Assembly: GCF_003711515.1 (NCBI RefSeq) | Contig: NW_021167082.1 | Location: 293,610-330,594 of the forward strand | Reading direction: 5' to 3' | Length of the DNA: 36,985 bases | DNA from: Sodiomyces alkalinus F11 | Lineage: Eukaryota > Ascomycota > Sordariomycetes > Glomerellales > Plectosphaerellaceae | Part shown: in pieces, positions 12,709 through 23,628 of the stretch | Numbering within the stretch: position 1 is the stretch's first letter | How the letters are laid out: each line of letters opens with the position of its first letter | The notes under the pieces: model-generated | What the model saw: the letters and a program-made list of their open reading frames with translations, nothing else | Told to the model about the DNA's origin: nothing | Databases searched by the model: none | Translations under genes and position numbers: made by a program

Positions 12709-14739
12709 TGATGCCGCGGCTCGTTGGGAGAGGATAGGTGAAGAAATCGCAAGGTCGCCGGTACCGAGTGTTGTAATGGCGAAGTATGCCAGCTTGGTAA
12801 ATTGCGGAAGGAGAAAAGGATTTAACTGCGAGTTTTCCAATCCGACGGAGNNNNNNNNNNNNNNNNNNNNGAGAACGACGACCCGAGTTGTTGCTCTGTT
12901 AAGACGGAGAAGCAAGGGGATGAAGCGGAAGCGATAGTGTGGAAGAACAGATGGTTGTTTGCCGTGACCAGAACGCTTGGATTAGTCTATCGCCGGGTGG
13001 AGACAGGTTTGACGAAAATAGGATATGGCTATTCAGGGCAGACGAACAATAGGTAGGAAAGATCATGAAGAAGCGGTGATGGGTCAAGGGGCAATTACGA
13101 AAACGCGCTTTGAACGCGTTAATTTGGCGTTCTACGACTAATCAGTGGGCTGTGGATCGCGTTTTATTCGGTCGATGTGGGGTACAGCAGAGGTACCCAG
13201 ATGAGCAACCACGATAGCGAAGAACGCCGTGACAGGCCAAGACTCTGCATTAATGACCAAACTGTACAGTCACTCAATAACAGGTGAGATTCGTTTTCGT
13301 TTGTGCTAATACTACACGTGTACTTGGGTACAAGCTCGAGGGCCGAGCATTGACCACCTGGTTTTCGTGGGGTAAGGTTGAATCCCTCGGTGTGTCACCG
13401 GTGAGGACAAATAGGTACCTTGGTACTGATATCGAAAAGGAGGTTTCCCATTCTTATTCTTATTCTTCCATTTATTCTTCCAGGGAACAGCTACGTCTTG
13501 ACGTCATCTGATCTGTGCGAGGAAATAAATATTCCCCCGTTTACGGTCGATAGTTCTGTCTGAGAGAGCATAAAGAGCATATATGTTGGGGAGTGAAACT
13601 TCGGATAAGAAGGTCCTCCGTCCGGTGGTTTTCCTCTCGGCACATATCATTGTCAAGTCGGAGACAATATCATTCGCGAAAGGGGGCTTGGGTTTAAGAC
13701 GCGCGGGACCTTCGACGGCTTCGGAATGACTCAACAGCAACGGAGGATGAACAGGGCAAGAAAGAAAACTAAACAACCTACCGTGGAGAAAGTCATGAAC
13801 AGTTTTGCGTCCGACATAATAGGTAGAGCAGAGTAGTCACAGCGACATGTATAATCAATGCATGACCCCGACGTGTCGCCGCAGCCTGCACGAGACATCG
13901 CACCTGTCGTCACGAGGTTCATGGATCTCGTCCGCTTCAAGCCTATGTCGCACAAGCACCTCGATGGAAGCAGGGCCTGCAAAATGCGAGAGAGAAAGCA
14001 ATGCAGATGGAACATGAACATGTCGCCGGCGTCAAGCCTCGGCAACCTTTCTCATTATCATTCCACCAAAGGCCCTCTCTTCCCTATCCATAGCCCGAAG
14101 AAAAGGAGAAAAAAAAAACCCAGCGTTTAGGCTGGACGTAGTGGTATCATGACCCGTATCTCTCCAATCTCCCATCCGCCCCCAGCTCTGTGCCGTTTGC
14201 CGGTAAAGCAATCCCTTTCTAGAGAATACAGCAGGCGCGTTTTTCTGGCTTGTGGCTTTTGCCACGCAAAACAGTGCGACAACCCCTCTTCCCCTTCCTT
14301 ACTTCCCGGTTTTCTCACCCTGACTATATCCGCTCAAATGGAATTTTGCAGAAACGAGAAGCATGAAGCCCCCCCAGAAATACAAAAAAAGGAAGGTGCG
14401 TAGCGAATGTCGTCGTACAGGTTGTACAGGGTGCAGGCCAAACCCCGCCAAGAAAAGAGAAGATATCAAGGTGACAAATAAATCAGAGAAAAGGAAACGA
14501 CTGTCGTTGCGCGCAGCGGGGCGCTAGCTCGTCCACGTGGTATCGTCCTGTATCCCCCTCAAAACGCCGGCGAAATGCTGTGGGCCGGCATGGGGACCCT
14601 GTCGCCCGGGAAAGAAATCAATCAGAAACAGTCGGGTTGTTCCCTGACCTCAGTCGATAGTATGTACGATGGTGTTCCGCGTGTCGTTGGCGAGAAACTT
14701 GTCCGCGTGCCGTAGGAAGTAAAGGAATCGATCAGCCGC
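12709..14739. other. 2.0 kb intergenic region upstream of CAF-1
   Basis: Apart from the N gap it shows a TATTCTTATTC-type repeat at about 13452-13492, a GGTACCTTGGTAC motif near 13414, and an A-rich run near 14100-14118. A minus-strand frame at 13731-14045 ends in a hydrophobic stretch but has no other sign of being a gene. The right end should include the 3' UTR of the polyQ gene. Confidence 0.55.
12851..12870. other. Assembly gap (20 N)
   Basis: A run of exactly 20 N, a conventional scaffold-gap placeholder, so the true distance is unknown. It lies about 140 bp upstream of the CAF-1 start codon, in the promoter or 5' UTR. Confidence 0.99.
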
Positions 14740-15954
14740 TCAATCAGGGTTGGCAATAAAGAGTCTTCCCGTGGAAGTCAGAGTCGAAGTCCTCTCATCG
14801 ACGCTACCCCTCCTCTTCAGCTCCTCGGCGCTCTTAACGCTATTCTCGCGCGTCAGGGCGGCGTGCATGAGCGAATTGGAAGCCAGCCGTGCGGCGCTTC
14901 CGCCACCGCCGGCCTGTCCCAGCTCCCCAACATTGTCAGCTCGCTCGGCGCTGCTCCCGCTAGCGATGCTCCTCGCGCGGCCGCTCGCGGCGTCTCCACC
15001 CGAAGAAGGATCTTCCTGGCTCGTGGAGAGACGAAGAGGGGGTCTTTGCTGTTGTTGTTGTTGTTGTTGTTGTTGTTGGTGGTGTTGTTGCTGCTGCTGC
15101 TGCTGTTGTTGGTGTTCCTCCTCGACGATGCTCGCGCGGTCGGGAGTGTCGGTAGGGCTGTAGCGCGGGCCTCCGGCGCCACCCGAAGTGCGATAGCCGA
15201 GGCCGCGGCGGCTCGCCGTGCTGCTTCGGCCGCTGCTTCCCGTGCGGCGGTGCTGGTGGTGCAGGAAAGAGCGAGAACGCTCGGCTTCGTCGTCGGAGCT
15301 TTCGGCCTCGACCTCGGTGGCGCTGAGCCGCAGAGGAACGCCGCCTACGCCGACGTGGTTGGCACCGGGGGAGTAACCGACCACGGCGGGCTTGCCGTGG
15401 TGACGGATCTTCGCTGCAACTTTATTGGTGGCGCTGAGGCCAGTTGAAGTACGCCCAGAGGAGGGTCCGACGGTGCCAACCCCGGACTGGTTTCCTCCGA
15501 GGACTTCTAGGGTGGCGCGCATTTTGGCGGCGCGCTGGGCGGCAACGAGGCGGGGGTCCTCGAGCTGGGTACGATCGGACCAGACGGTAGCCTTTTGTTT
15601 GCGGAGGAGAGCGACATAGCCGGAAGATTGGGGTTGTTGGGCGGAAGCCGTGGTGCCACCGGAGCGGGAGGAGGTGGAGCGACGGATATTGTCGGATGGG
15701 GAGGTGCGGTAGGCGGCGGGCGGTGGGATGCTAGAAGCTGTCGAGAAGGTATTGACGGAGGGTGTGCGTCGGGAGTTCTGCGGCAGGAGCTGCTGTTGCT
15801 GCTGGTGATAATGCGGATGAGCAGAGAGGTGGGTGGGCGTCTGGACTTGGACGGGAAAGGTGTTGGAGGAGGTGGTACGGGTGCGGGAATGTGAGTAGAT
15901 GTTGGGACCGCCCATGTAACGACTCCCGGATTGAGGGTCTAACATGGTGACCAT
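14740..15954 (-). CDS. Conserved fungal low-complexity protein with polyQ, function unknown
   Basis: An uninterrupted 404-codon frame. Two Met codons at the start (15954 and 15945) leave the first residue open. It is Ser/Thr/Gln-rich throughout. One block looks evolutionarily constrained, residues 112-150, beginning GYVALLRKQKATVWSDRTQ and continuing through LEDPRLVAAQRAAKMRATLEV. The rest is disordered: a QQQQQ near 51-55, and a long Gln tract broken by two His residues (encoded by 15048-15116). A second recognisable stretch near the C-terminus is LMHAALTRENSVKSAEELKRRGSVDERT, with RRGSV as a possible basophilic kinase site. I do not recognise a named family; the structured core plus long disordered regions suggest a scaffold or regulatory protein, which is speculation. 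Confidence 0.75.
   Translation of the reverse strand: MVTMLDPQSGSRYMGGPNIYSHSRTRTTSSNTFPVQVQTPTHLSAHPHYHQQQQQLLPQNSRRTPSVNTFSTASSIPPPAAYRTSPSDNIRRSTSSRSGGTTASAQQPQSSGYVALLRKQKATVWSDRTQLEDPRLVAAQRAAKMRATLEVLGGNQSGVGTVGPSSGRTSTGLSATNKVAAKIRHHGKPAVVGYSPGANHVGVGGVPLRLSATEVEAESSDDEAERSRSFLHHQHRRTGSSGRSSTASRRGLGYRTSGGAGGPRYSPTDTPDRASIVEEEHQQQQQQQQQHHQQQQQQQQQQQRPPLRLSTSQEDPSSGGDAASGRARSIASGSSAERADNVGELGQAGGGGSAARLASNSLMHAALTRENSVKSAEELKRRGSVDERTSTLTSTGRLFIANPD
15048..15116 (-). repeat. CAA/CAG repeat encoding polyglutamine
   Basis: Coding strand CAA- and CAG-codon run, with CAC/CAT interruptions giving two His residues. Nine CAA-type codons are uninterrupted at one end and CAG dominates at the other. 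It lies in frame within the conserved low-complexity gene. Confidence 0.9.
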
Positions 15955-18900
15955 ACAACGCTGTTGCTGCGAGGTGCCAAAGGCGTCTCAAATGGGAAGA
16001 AGGACGCCGCTGGATTGGGGAGGAAGGAAATGAGGCGATTGAGAAGGGAAGAAAAACAATGCCGGCGAGACGGGTGATGTAAACGCGTGTGGTGTTGATC
16101 CGTTTGGGCGCTTTTTTTCTTTCTTTTCTTGTCCGTGCGTCGTTCGGTAGCCACAATGGAAAGAGTCAGTCGGACAAGACTACCAAGCCCAGCAACGTTT
16201 TTTTGACCAAACGATTCAGCAAAAGAGCCCTGCCCAAGAACTGCGTTGCTAGTTCGCCTTGGTGCGAATGCGGTGCGATGATGGGTTGCGGTGCCAATTG
16301 TGGAATTGCCAAGATGACAATATCAGCCAAGTCGGAACAAGACGGGAAAGATGCTGCGCCGACCAAAAGAGAACAGATGTCGGATTGTACGGAGTAGGTA
16401 AACCTCAAGAAAACTTCGGTCTCCCTATGCCATTGTCGGGAGTGCGACCTATTGATGCACTGGACACTCAATCGTCAGTGTGTTGGTTGGTCGCCCGAGG
16501 GAGAAGACAGGGATCGAGGGCGCTGAAGAGGATAGGTAGAAGCGAAGCGGAGGTGTTTTCGTACGAAGTACGAGCAAAAGAAGTTGGCCGGAGTAGTTAC
16601 GTTGTAATTACGTTCTACCACCGTTGTGACGCTGGCTGATTCGCTTCCCTCGGCCGGCAGTGCGAGGTGAAGCTGACTATGTGTGTAAAGAGGAGAGAAA
16701 GGGGGGGAAATAGAAGAGGAAATGGAACATTTGGGAGGGCTAACTTTTGGAGAAAATGGTACTGCCCAGTGATAAGAGAGATGGGTGGGGGGAAAGGAGG
16801 GACTCAGGGAGGGAGTTGGTAAGGCAGGGAATCTCGATAGGTATCCGTCTCGTCCTTGTTGCCTGATATCTCGCCCATTAATTACCACCTGGGTACCTTA
16901 CTTGTCATAATTCCGTACGCTGTGCAGTCTAAGGTAAGGTAGTGTAAGGTATATCCATGTCAGTACCTGCCTCCCTTTGACTCTTCAGCTGTCCAAGGGA
17001 TGCTCAACATGCTCAACCGGACTTTAGCGTGCGAATGCGGGAGGTACACTACGTGGGTGGTGCACTCGGTGGCCCGTTACAGTGGGGTGGGGGTTTTTCT
17101 GCAATCGATCACTGCGCATCGACAAGTCTGCCAAGAAGTAGCGCGTTTGTCTTCTCCGTATTGTCTACGAGTACGGATACAGAGTGCTGTGTTTGATTTC
17201 CATGATGCCTTCTGTTCCTACTCTTCTGAATGCAATGGAATGTGGAATGTTGGTTATACGTAGTATGTACCAAGAGGTTAGGTAATGTAATGTAAGCAAC
17301 TCGTACAAATAAAGCGTTACCGTCGCCGTTTATTCCGTCTCGACCGCAAAGCCCAAACCATATGTAAAGTCAAAGACCCAAGGCCACTGCAGCGCATTGT
17401 CATCAGTGACGGCACCATCCCTAAAGGGCCGAAAACGGCGACTGTGCCTCCTCTCTTGAAAGTGATTAGTAATTATCGTCGCCCTCCTTTATCCAGAACC
17501 ATGTCGACGACTCGACTATCCCTCCATTCGCAGTACGACGATGATCATAATGACCTCATACATAACCCAACCGACACCCACTCCTTTGGGACCCCTTGCG
17601 GCCTTTCTTTCCTTTACCGTTCCCCTTTTTCTTTGCTTCTTTTCTTTCCTCCGCACGCCAAAAACGGGATTCCGGATTGGCCCGGACCTCAAGTTAGGGA
17701 AGGTGGCCGAAGTCTTAAACGTACGTTGTACACTACGTGTATGTAGTCGCCCATTGCCACTGTTTTGAGCTTGGGTCAACCCTCTTTATATACCAGCACG
17801 TACGATGGACGCGTCTGACGACAGTCCAAGAACCAATGGAATTGCGTGAATTTGGTGTTTTGTTGCGTCTTTTTAACACGTGAGGGCCAATCCAAGTCGG
17901 CGGGAGAAGTTCCCGAGTTTCTTCCTAAGCCGGCATCGGACTTCCGGCAGACCTTCCGGCAGGCACCGAATATTTCAGTTCATCGTGAGATCCACGACTG
18001 TCCACTACAGTGTAATCAAGAGGCAACTGTCAGCCCTCCCGTGGCCCACATGAACATGCCAACACCGGCAAATGCTGCTGTAGCGTAGTAGCAATGCAGC
18101 CAGCCTCATTCCACGGTGCCAAGTCGGGCACATACATACGGACGACGCTCTCCGGAATGCGAGACTAATCATGTCCGAACGTCCTTGCTGCCATCGATCT
18201 CCTTTGGATCACGACTCTTTCCCCCGGAATTGCCCCATGCAGAACTTGTGTGCCAATGCAGCACAGGAGACAACTCGTGACACCTCATTACACACTTGGT
18301 CGACTAACACTCGGCTGAACGCGACTCGAGACCTAGACCAACAGAATAATTACACACCGGTCAGCAAAAAGCCCATGCCTGCAGCGGGAAGAGCCATGAA
18401 AGGGACTTTCTCCAGCCTCCAGCCTCCAGCCCCGGTCACCTACATTCCCTGCACTCCCGCATTCCAGAGTCAAGGCTTAGTTGTATTATCATCGACCAGG
18501 CCGGCGGGATGAGATTCGTGTCGCGCCATTTCTCGTCGCGTCTCTCCACCGTTCCCCTGGCTGGGGCTTACCGCTCACCTCTGCGCCGACGCCATACATA
18601 GTGTTGTGTTGTGTTTTGTTGTGTTGTGGCTTGCATATCGAGGCCACAGCCCGCAGATCGCAGAATCCGTGTAGGATGGTCATTGCTCAGCAGAATATAG
18701 GCAACGCCACCGGCGCACCGCCTCCTAGTCCAGAACAGGTCCACCGCCGAGAAAAGCAATTAAGACCAACTCTCGATACCAACAAAACTCTCAAGCCCGT
18801 GCATTATTTCCCGTGTGTCCTCCTAATCTTTGTCGAGTCCAATCCGGAACAAAGCCCTCGACGGGAACGAGGGAGATTGTCGGATCATTTTGCACTTTTC

Positions 18901-20110
18901 TTTCCTGCGGGTCTCAGTCTGAAAAAGCACTGCGCATGCTAACCACCCTCTCTTTGTTGGCGAGGGGATTTGGGCGCCAGTATCAGGTCGATACATGAAT
19001 CACCTGCTCTCGTCGCATACAAGCTTGAAATTAAATACCCCGTCACTCGTGTGATCAGCACTAATCCTAGGCCAGCATTCCTCATACTTAAGGGGTCCTG
19101 TCACTCTGGTTTGATGTTTTTCTAGACTTTCTCGGCATTGGATTAATCATGCTGTGCTCTGATCGAAACTTCATCTTCTATCGTGAGGCGGTGTCTCTGG
19201 GAATAACTTCATTCTATTACTGACGGGACCCTGTACTTAGTAGACCTATAATATGACCGCAATACATATGTCACTCCCGTCCAGCCGGAAAATATGCAAC
19301 ACGACAACAGCGCTGGGGCCCGAAGACGACAAAACTTTCCCGCCGTGGGACAGGAACTGCTCGCTCGCCTCGTGCCCCGTATCGGGCAATCTCCTGAATC
19401 TGGCTATAATAAACTATCATATAAATATAAGACAACCCGGCCTGCAAAGTAATCCACGGTCAGTTATCATCCGGATTCAGGACCTCCGGAAGGAGCGCCA
19501 AGCCCTTTTCTTCCTCTCCCCGTCCTTAACAGCTCGGCCGAGTACGCCGGAAAAGGATGTGGATCGCTGTGACGCTATGAGATCATGATGGGTCTCGGTC
19601 TTTGTCCCCGCTCTTAACTTCCTTCAAGTAACGTCGAGATTTCAATACGACGGACTGACGGACTCGCAATCGGACCGCATCATGACTCGTCACGTTCGGA
19701 CCAACATTTCCGGTTATATCGTGCGTTTTATTATGGCGCTAGTCGTCGTCTTCGATGGTGGGGGTTACGAAAAGTTGGCCATCAAAGAGGATCTCGAATA
19801 TGTGAATAGACCTTGAGTGTTTGAGAGGCTGTTTATGGCTAATATCCTTCGGGATCATACGTATCTTGCCCATTGTCTGACGTTTTATAAAAGACTGTTG
19901 ACATTAAACAAATTCTGGATTAATTAGGTAAAGAAAATACAAGTAGAAAAAGAAAAAAAAAAACGAAAAAAAAAGGCCAAACGACCAACTTGAACAACGA
20001 AAGCACGGTCCACTCGTGGGTATCTGAGAGAACCGACCCCTGTCGTTCTCGACGCCCGTCAAAACTCCCACATTTCGGTTCTTACTCCCCCTAGTTATCA
20101 CCCGGGGGGC
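15955..20110. other. 4.2 kb gene-poor intergenic region
   Basis: This contains the upstream region of the polyQ gene on the left and the 3' flank of the small Ala/Gly-rich gene on the right. All open frames of 60-150 codons read as random Ser/Pro/Arg-rich translations without conserved motifs. Notable elements: TAAGGTA/TACCTTA motifs at 16893-16950, a GTGTT pentanucleotide repeat at 18601-18628, and a poly-A-rich patch at about 19935-19975. A non-coding RNA or a gene with very short exons cannot be excluded. Confidence 0.5.
18601..18628. repeat. GTGTT pentanucleotide repeat
   Basis: Five to six imperfect GTGTT/GTTTT units in non-coding DNA. Confidence 0.7.
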
Positions 20111-20692
20111 CTATTCCTTCTTCCCCCCGCCCAACAACCCACCCACCAGGCCGCCGGCGTTCTTCACCCCCTCGGCAGCAGCCGCCCCAGCCGATTTCCC
20201 ACCGTCAGCCACACCGCTGACCACATCCTCGACGGCCTCCCCGCCAGGCGCGGCTTGGGCACCCGTGGTGTAGCGGCCCTGCTCGTCCTTGCCCTGGCGC
20301 TCGGCGCGGTTGACGCCTTCCTTGGAGGCGTAGTCCCCGACCGGCTGGAGGAGGCCGCCCTGTCCGACTTGGCCGGCGACGAGGCCGTTCACGCCGTCCT
20401 GGAGGGTGTCGACTTGTTCGATCCCTGTGACTTTGGTCTTGTCGAGGTTTTCTAATAGTGTGTATCGGAACGAAAGTTAGCCTCCTGTCGTCTTCGCCGC
20501 ACGTGCTTCCGGGGGGGGGGGATGCAACGTACGTTTAGTGGAATAGCTGGCCTTGTTGTCCTTAGTAAACCAGCGAAGATATTGGTCCTCGAGCCAAGGC
20601 ACCCATTTCTCGTACTGCTCGTTATAGGTTTGTTTGGCCCACTCCGCCGTGCTGGCCTGGTTTTTATTTTCGTCTTGCGAACGATTGTCCAT
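20111..20692 (-). CDS. Small conserved fungal protein, Ala/Gly-rich C-terminus
   Basis: Two exons, 20533-20692 and 20111-20451; 501 nt spliced, 166 aa. Donor GTACGT, acceptor TTAG, intron 81 nt. The N-terminus is hydrophilic, followed by an aromatic, Trp-rich helix WVPWLEDQYLRWF. After the splice comes QNLDKTKVTGIEQVDTLQDG, then GQVGQGGLLQPVGDYASKEG and a tail of Gly, Ala and Lys (GLVGGLLGGGKKE). No signal peptide or classical transmembrane helix is visible. It resembles small stress-type or LEA-like proteins in being hydrophilic and low in Cys, but I cannot name the family. The continuity of sequence across the splice supports the two-exon model. Confidence 0.75.
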
Positions 20693-21755
20693 ATTGTAGC
20701 GTCACGGCCTTGGGGGGCTGGGATGTGTGTCGCTAGGGTATATTTCAGAAAAGATTCGAAGAGCAGGGAATCGGGGATACAACAGGTCGATGTATGTTCG
20801 ATGGAATGATCAAGAAGTGAGTTGAGAAGACGAATTTGCAGATTCTCAATTTGAAGGTCCACCCAGCACGCTGCCCCATTCATATATTTCGTTCATCGGC
20901 ATATTACGTCTCCTTCTTTAGTGCCAACCTTGGACACGACCAAGTTTCGTCGGTCGATTACAGAGATTGTGAGGGTGTTTTGTAACGGGCACCCCATCAA
21001 TGGGTGCATAGGTACTTCGTCTGGCCCTGTGTATCATGTCCCGTTTTACGTTGTATGCGCCACTTCTTGTCGATCGGGTTTGCGATGACGTTGTGGCGAC
21101 CAATCCACACGACTTGCCGATCCAACGTCATGTCACATGTTTCTGTGGCGCATTAAAGGAACTAAGGTACCTTACCTTAGGCGCGAAGGGTTCTGTCGGC
21201 TCAAGAAGGGTTATAACTTGTCCACATTCTTGCTCCTGAAACCGCGGTTCTTGATGGCAGGTCGATTTGACATATCTAAGCGATCGTGAAGATAAGATAC
21301 CATGAGGTCCGTGTATCATTGGATCCAGGGATGCAAGGAAACTCATGGACTCGGCAGGACGCAGGAACGCATAAAAGACTTCTCGACAGAAAATATCCAA
21401 CGCCCTGAAGATGTGCGGATTGCAAGATTCCCCCAACTCGTAATGTCTGTCATTCTTCGGGTTAAGATCTTGGGGTTGCTGGCAACAACCTCATCTCCGC
21501 CTCGCGGAAGCTGGGAATCCGGAACCCTGGAGTAGACTCAGCGCGAGGCTATTTCCGTAGGACGTTAATCAATTCGCTACTCGTCATAACACACGTCTCA
21601 AAGGCTTTCCAGTTCATCTTCTTCATGCCCAAATGGTTGGATGTGAGTAAAGCGGTGGGACGTGGCACCGAATCACACGTAAACCACATGAGTGACAACC
21701 CACCTCATGTCCACCACGGCGAGGAGGTGGCTCGCAGACAATCGCGACAAGCGTC
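20693..21755. other. Intergenic region between two minus-strand genes
   Basis: About 1.06 kb holding the promoter of the small Ala/Gly-rich gene and the 3' flank of the His/Cys protein gene. The imperfect palindrome CTAAGGTA/TACCTTAG is at 21162-21180. Nothing else is recognised. Confidence 0.55.
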
Positions 21756-22914
21756 CTAGCTGCTCTTCAACCCGCGCGTAAAGCGCGACAGGAGACCACC
21801 GCGTTTCTTACTCTTCTCGCTCTCATGCCTGTCCAACTCGTCCTGCGTGTTCAGCTGGGTAGTGTTGTCGTGCATGACCTGCTGGGCCAACGAGACCGAG
21901 TTCGGTTGTTGTTCCGCCGGCGCCTCTGCGTCTTCATCCTCCACCTCGACTGTGGCAGAGAAGAGATCCATGACCTTGCCGGGGCCGACCAGCCTCTCGT
22001 AGACGGCCAGGGTGGTGGGGAATTCCTTGTCCATGCCGATTTTGATGGCGTCGAGCAGCTGCAATGCATAGGTTTGGCAGTTGTTGGTGATGAGGTTGTA
22101 GGCTGGCTGCTTCTCCCGCATGCTCTGGATCACGGACTCCCCTGCGGCGTGTGTGTTAGCGGGTCTTGACCAAAGAGGATATGAGCAGATACCGCTCAGT
22201 TCTGAGGGAGTTGAGGAGAAAACAAAAAGGGTCAAAGGCCCGCTGGACTCACCTGTACGTCGAATTGCATCGTCATTGAAGCGTGTCTCGCCCACCTGGA
22301 AAGTGCGCCACTCCTCCCGGTTGACCTTTTCGTTGGTGTAGATGACATGGAAATTCTCATCCTGCAGCCACGAGTCAGACGGCGGTCAGCGAGACAAGTT
22401 CCACACGGGTTCTCCTTTCAGTGGAAAGAAGGGGAGAAAAAAAAAAGAATAAAAAAAAGGAGCCTCACCATCCACAACTGATGGGCATAGTCGCCGACAA
22501 GCACGGCCCAATGCTGGGTAGGATCCGGGTACCTATTGATCCGCTCCGTGATCATCTTCCCCAGCCCGGTCTCCTCGGCGAACCATTTCCCCGCGAACCC
22601 TCCGACGGGGTGCCAGCCGACCTCGACTGGCCTCGCCGGGCCGTTAGCCACAGGCTTGGTCACCGGGACCACGTTGGGTTTATGGCCCAGACCCATGGCC
22701 TGCTTCAAGGCCTGTTCGCCTTTAGTGAGGCTCTTTTTGCTTCATAACGGTCAGCAACTAGTCCCCACCGGAGAGAGAGGGAGAGAGAGAGAGAGAGGAT
22801 AACGCACAAAAATTCGCCAACCTTATCCCGCTTCCTCTCGCCGTCGCTTCCCTCCTTGGACTCCTCCTTTGTCTCCTCCTCCTTAGCCCCCTCTTTATCG
22901 GATTCCGAAGGCAT
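21756..22914 (-). CDS. Permuted papain-like (PPPDE/LRAT-type) His-Cys protein
   Basis: Four exons: 22808-22914, 22469-22739, 22253-22361 and 21756-22141; 873 nt spliced, 290 aa. The N-terminus is very acidic and Lys-rich (about residues 1-35). A His sits in QHWAVLVGD (H112) and a Cys in NLITNNCQTYALQLLDAI (C184). His before Cys, with the Cys at the start of a helix after NN, is the arrangement of circularly permuted papain-fold enzymes such as PPPDE deubiquitinase-like and LRAT-like proteins. That is a pattern match, so the activity (peptidase, acyltransferase or inactive) is inference. The C-terminus is basic (KKRGGLLSRFTRGLKSS). The start at 22914 is the first ATG; the reading upstream in frame lacks one. 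The first intron contains a GA microsatellite. Confidence 0.75.
22771..22798. repeat. GA microsatellite inside an intron
   Basis: A 28-nt plus-strand GA run (one GGG interruption) within intron 22740-22807, so on the gene's own strand it reads as a CT-rich tract. It could serve as a polypyrimidine element, though it is not directly beside the acceptor. Confidence 0.8.
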
Positions 22915-23126
22915 GGCGACGAACAAGGCTCAGTTGGGAAGATGTGCCTTATAAAACGACCAGCACGGTCATGGGGAATTGCCGACTCCCTGATGGATAA
23001 CAGAAGCCAGACGAGAACCGGACGGCGCTGACGATGACCTGAAGTTGAGATTGGGGCGCAATAAGGGGCCGATGATCGATGATCAACAACAAGCATTGAC
23101 CCCACGACGTTTTTGCAGCCAAGCCC

Positions 23127-23150
23127 CATTGGGCGCCTCATTGGGCGCCT
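23127..23150. repeat. Perfect 12-nt tandem duplication
   Basis: CATTGGGCGCCT occurs twice head to tail; the unit contains the palindrome GGCGCC. It lies about 210-235 bp upstream of the His/Cys protein start codon. Confidence 0.8.
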
Positions 23151-23337
23151 CATTTCTCTTGGCTTGGGCACATTCACGTGAGTTGTACCGCGATGCCGCG
23201 TCACCAAAGCGCGCCCCTAATGCAAGAGCACAGGCACGAGGTGGCCAATAAAACGAAATGAATGGTCCCGTTTGTTTGCTCTGGTCTTGGATACGTCTGT
23301 GGATATATATTGATTACGGGCTGCGGTAAAATTTCAT

Positions 23338-23360
23338 ACTATTACTACTACTACTACCAC
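23338..23360. repeat. ACT trinucleotide run
   Basis: About seven ACT/ATT units in non-coding DNA. Confidence 0.6.
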
Positions 23361-23628
23361 TGCCTCCTAACTGGTATATGGAGGTATGCATCTTGACGCT
23401 CGAAAATGACCAAAATCTAAAAATTGCTCAACCGATATCCTTCAGGCCATGGCCCGCAATTGAAATGAGCGTTGGTCAAGTCCCAGTTGGGTTGAAGACT
23501 CAGACTCTCCATGGAAAGCAAAAGAGAAGGCATCCCGAGCCAAGCTCCCCTCCATCGAGCTCTCGTGACAATCGACTGAATCGGAGGACCCAGTCTGGCT
23601 GTCGTCAGTAGTGGCGTAATTACATGTA

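Larger units (their letters stand above)
22915..23628. other. Intergenic region with short tandem duplications
   Basis: Upstream region of the His/Cys protein gene and 3' flank of the broken transcription factor. It has a perfect 12-nt tandem duplication (CATTGGGCGCCT, 23127-23150) and an ACT trinucleotide run at 23338-23360. No gene is seen. Confidence 0.6.

Noticed and set aside
13731..14045. Minus-strand 104-codon frame ending in a hydrophobic stretch
   Set aside because: Only the last 25 residues look membrane-like; no family motif, and nothing supports it over chance.
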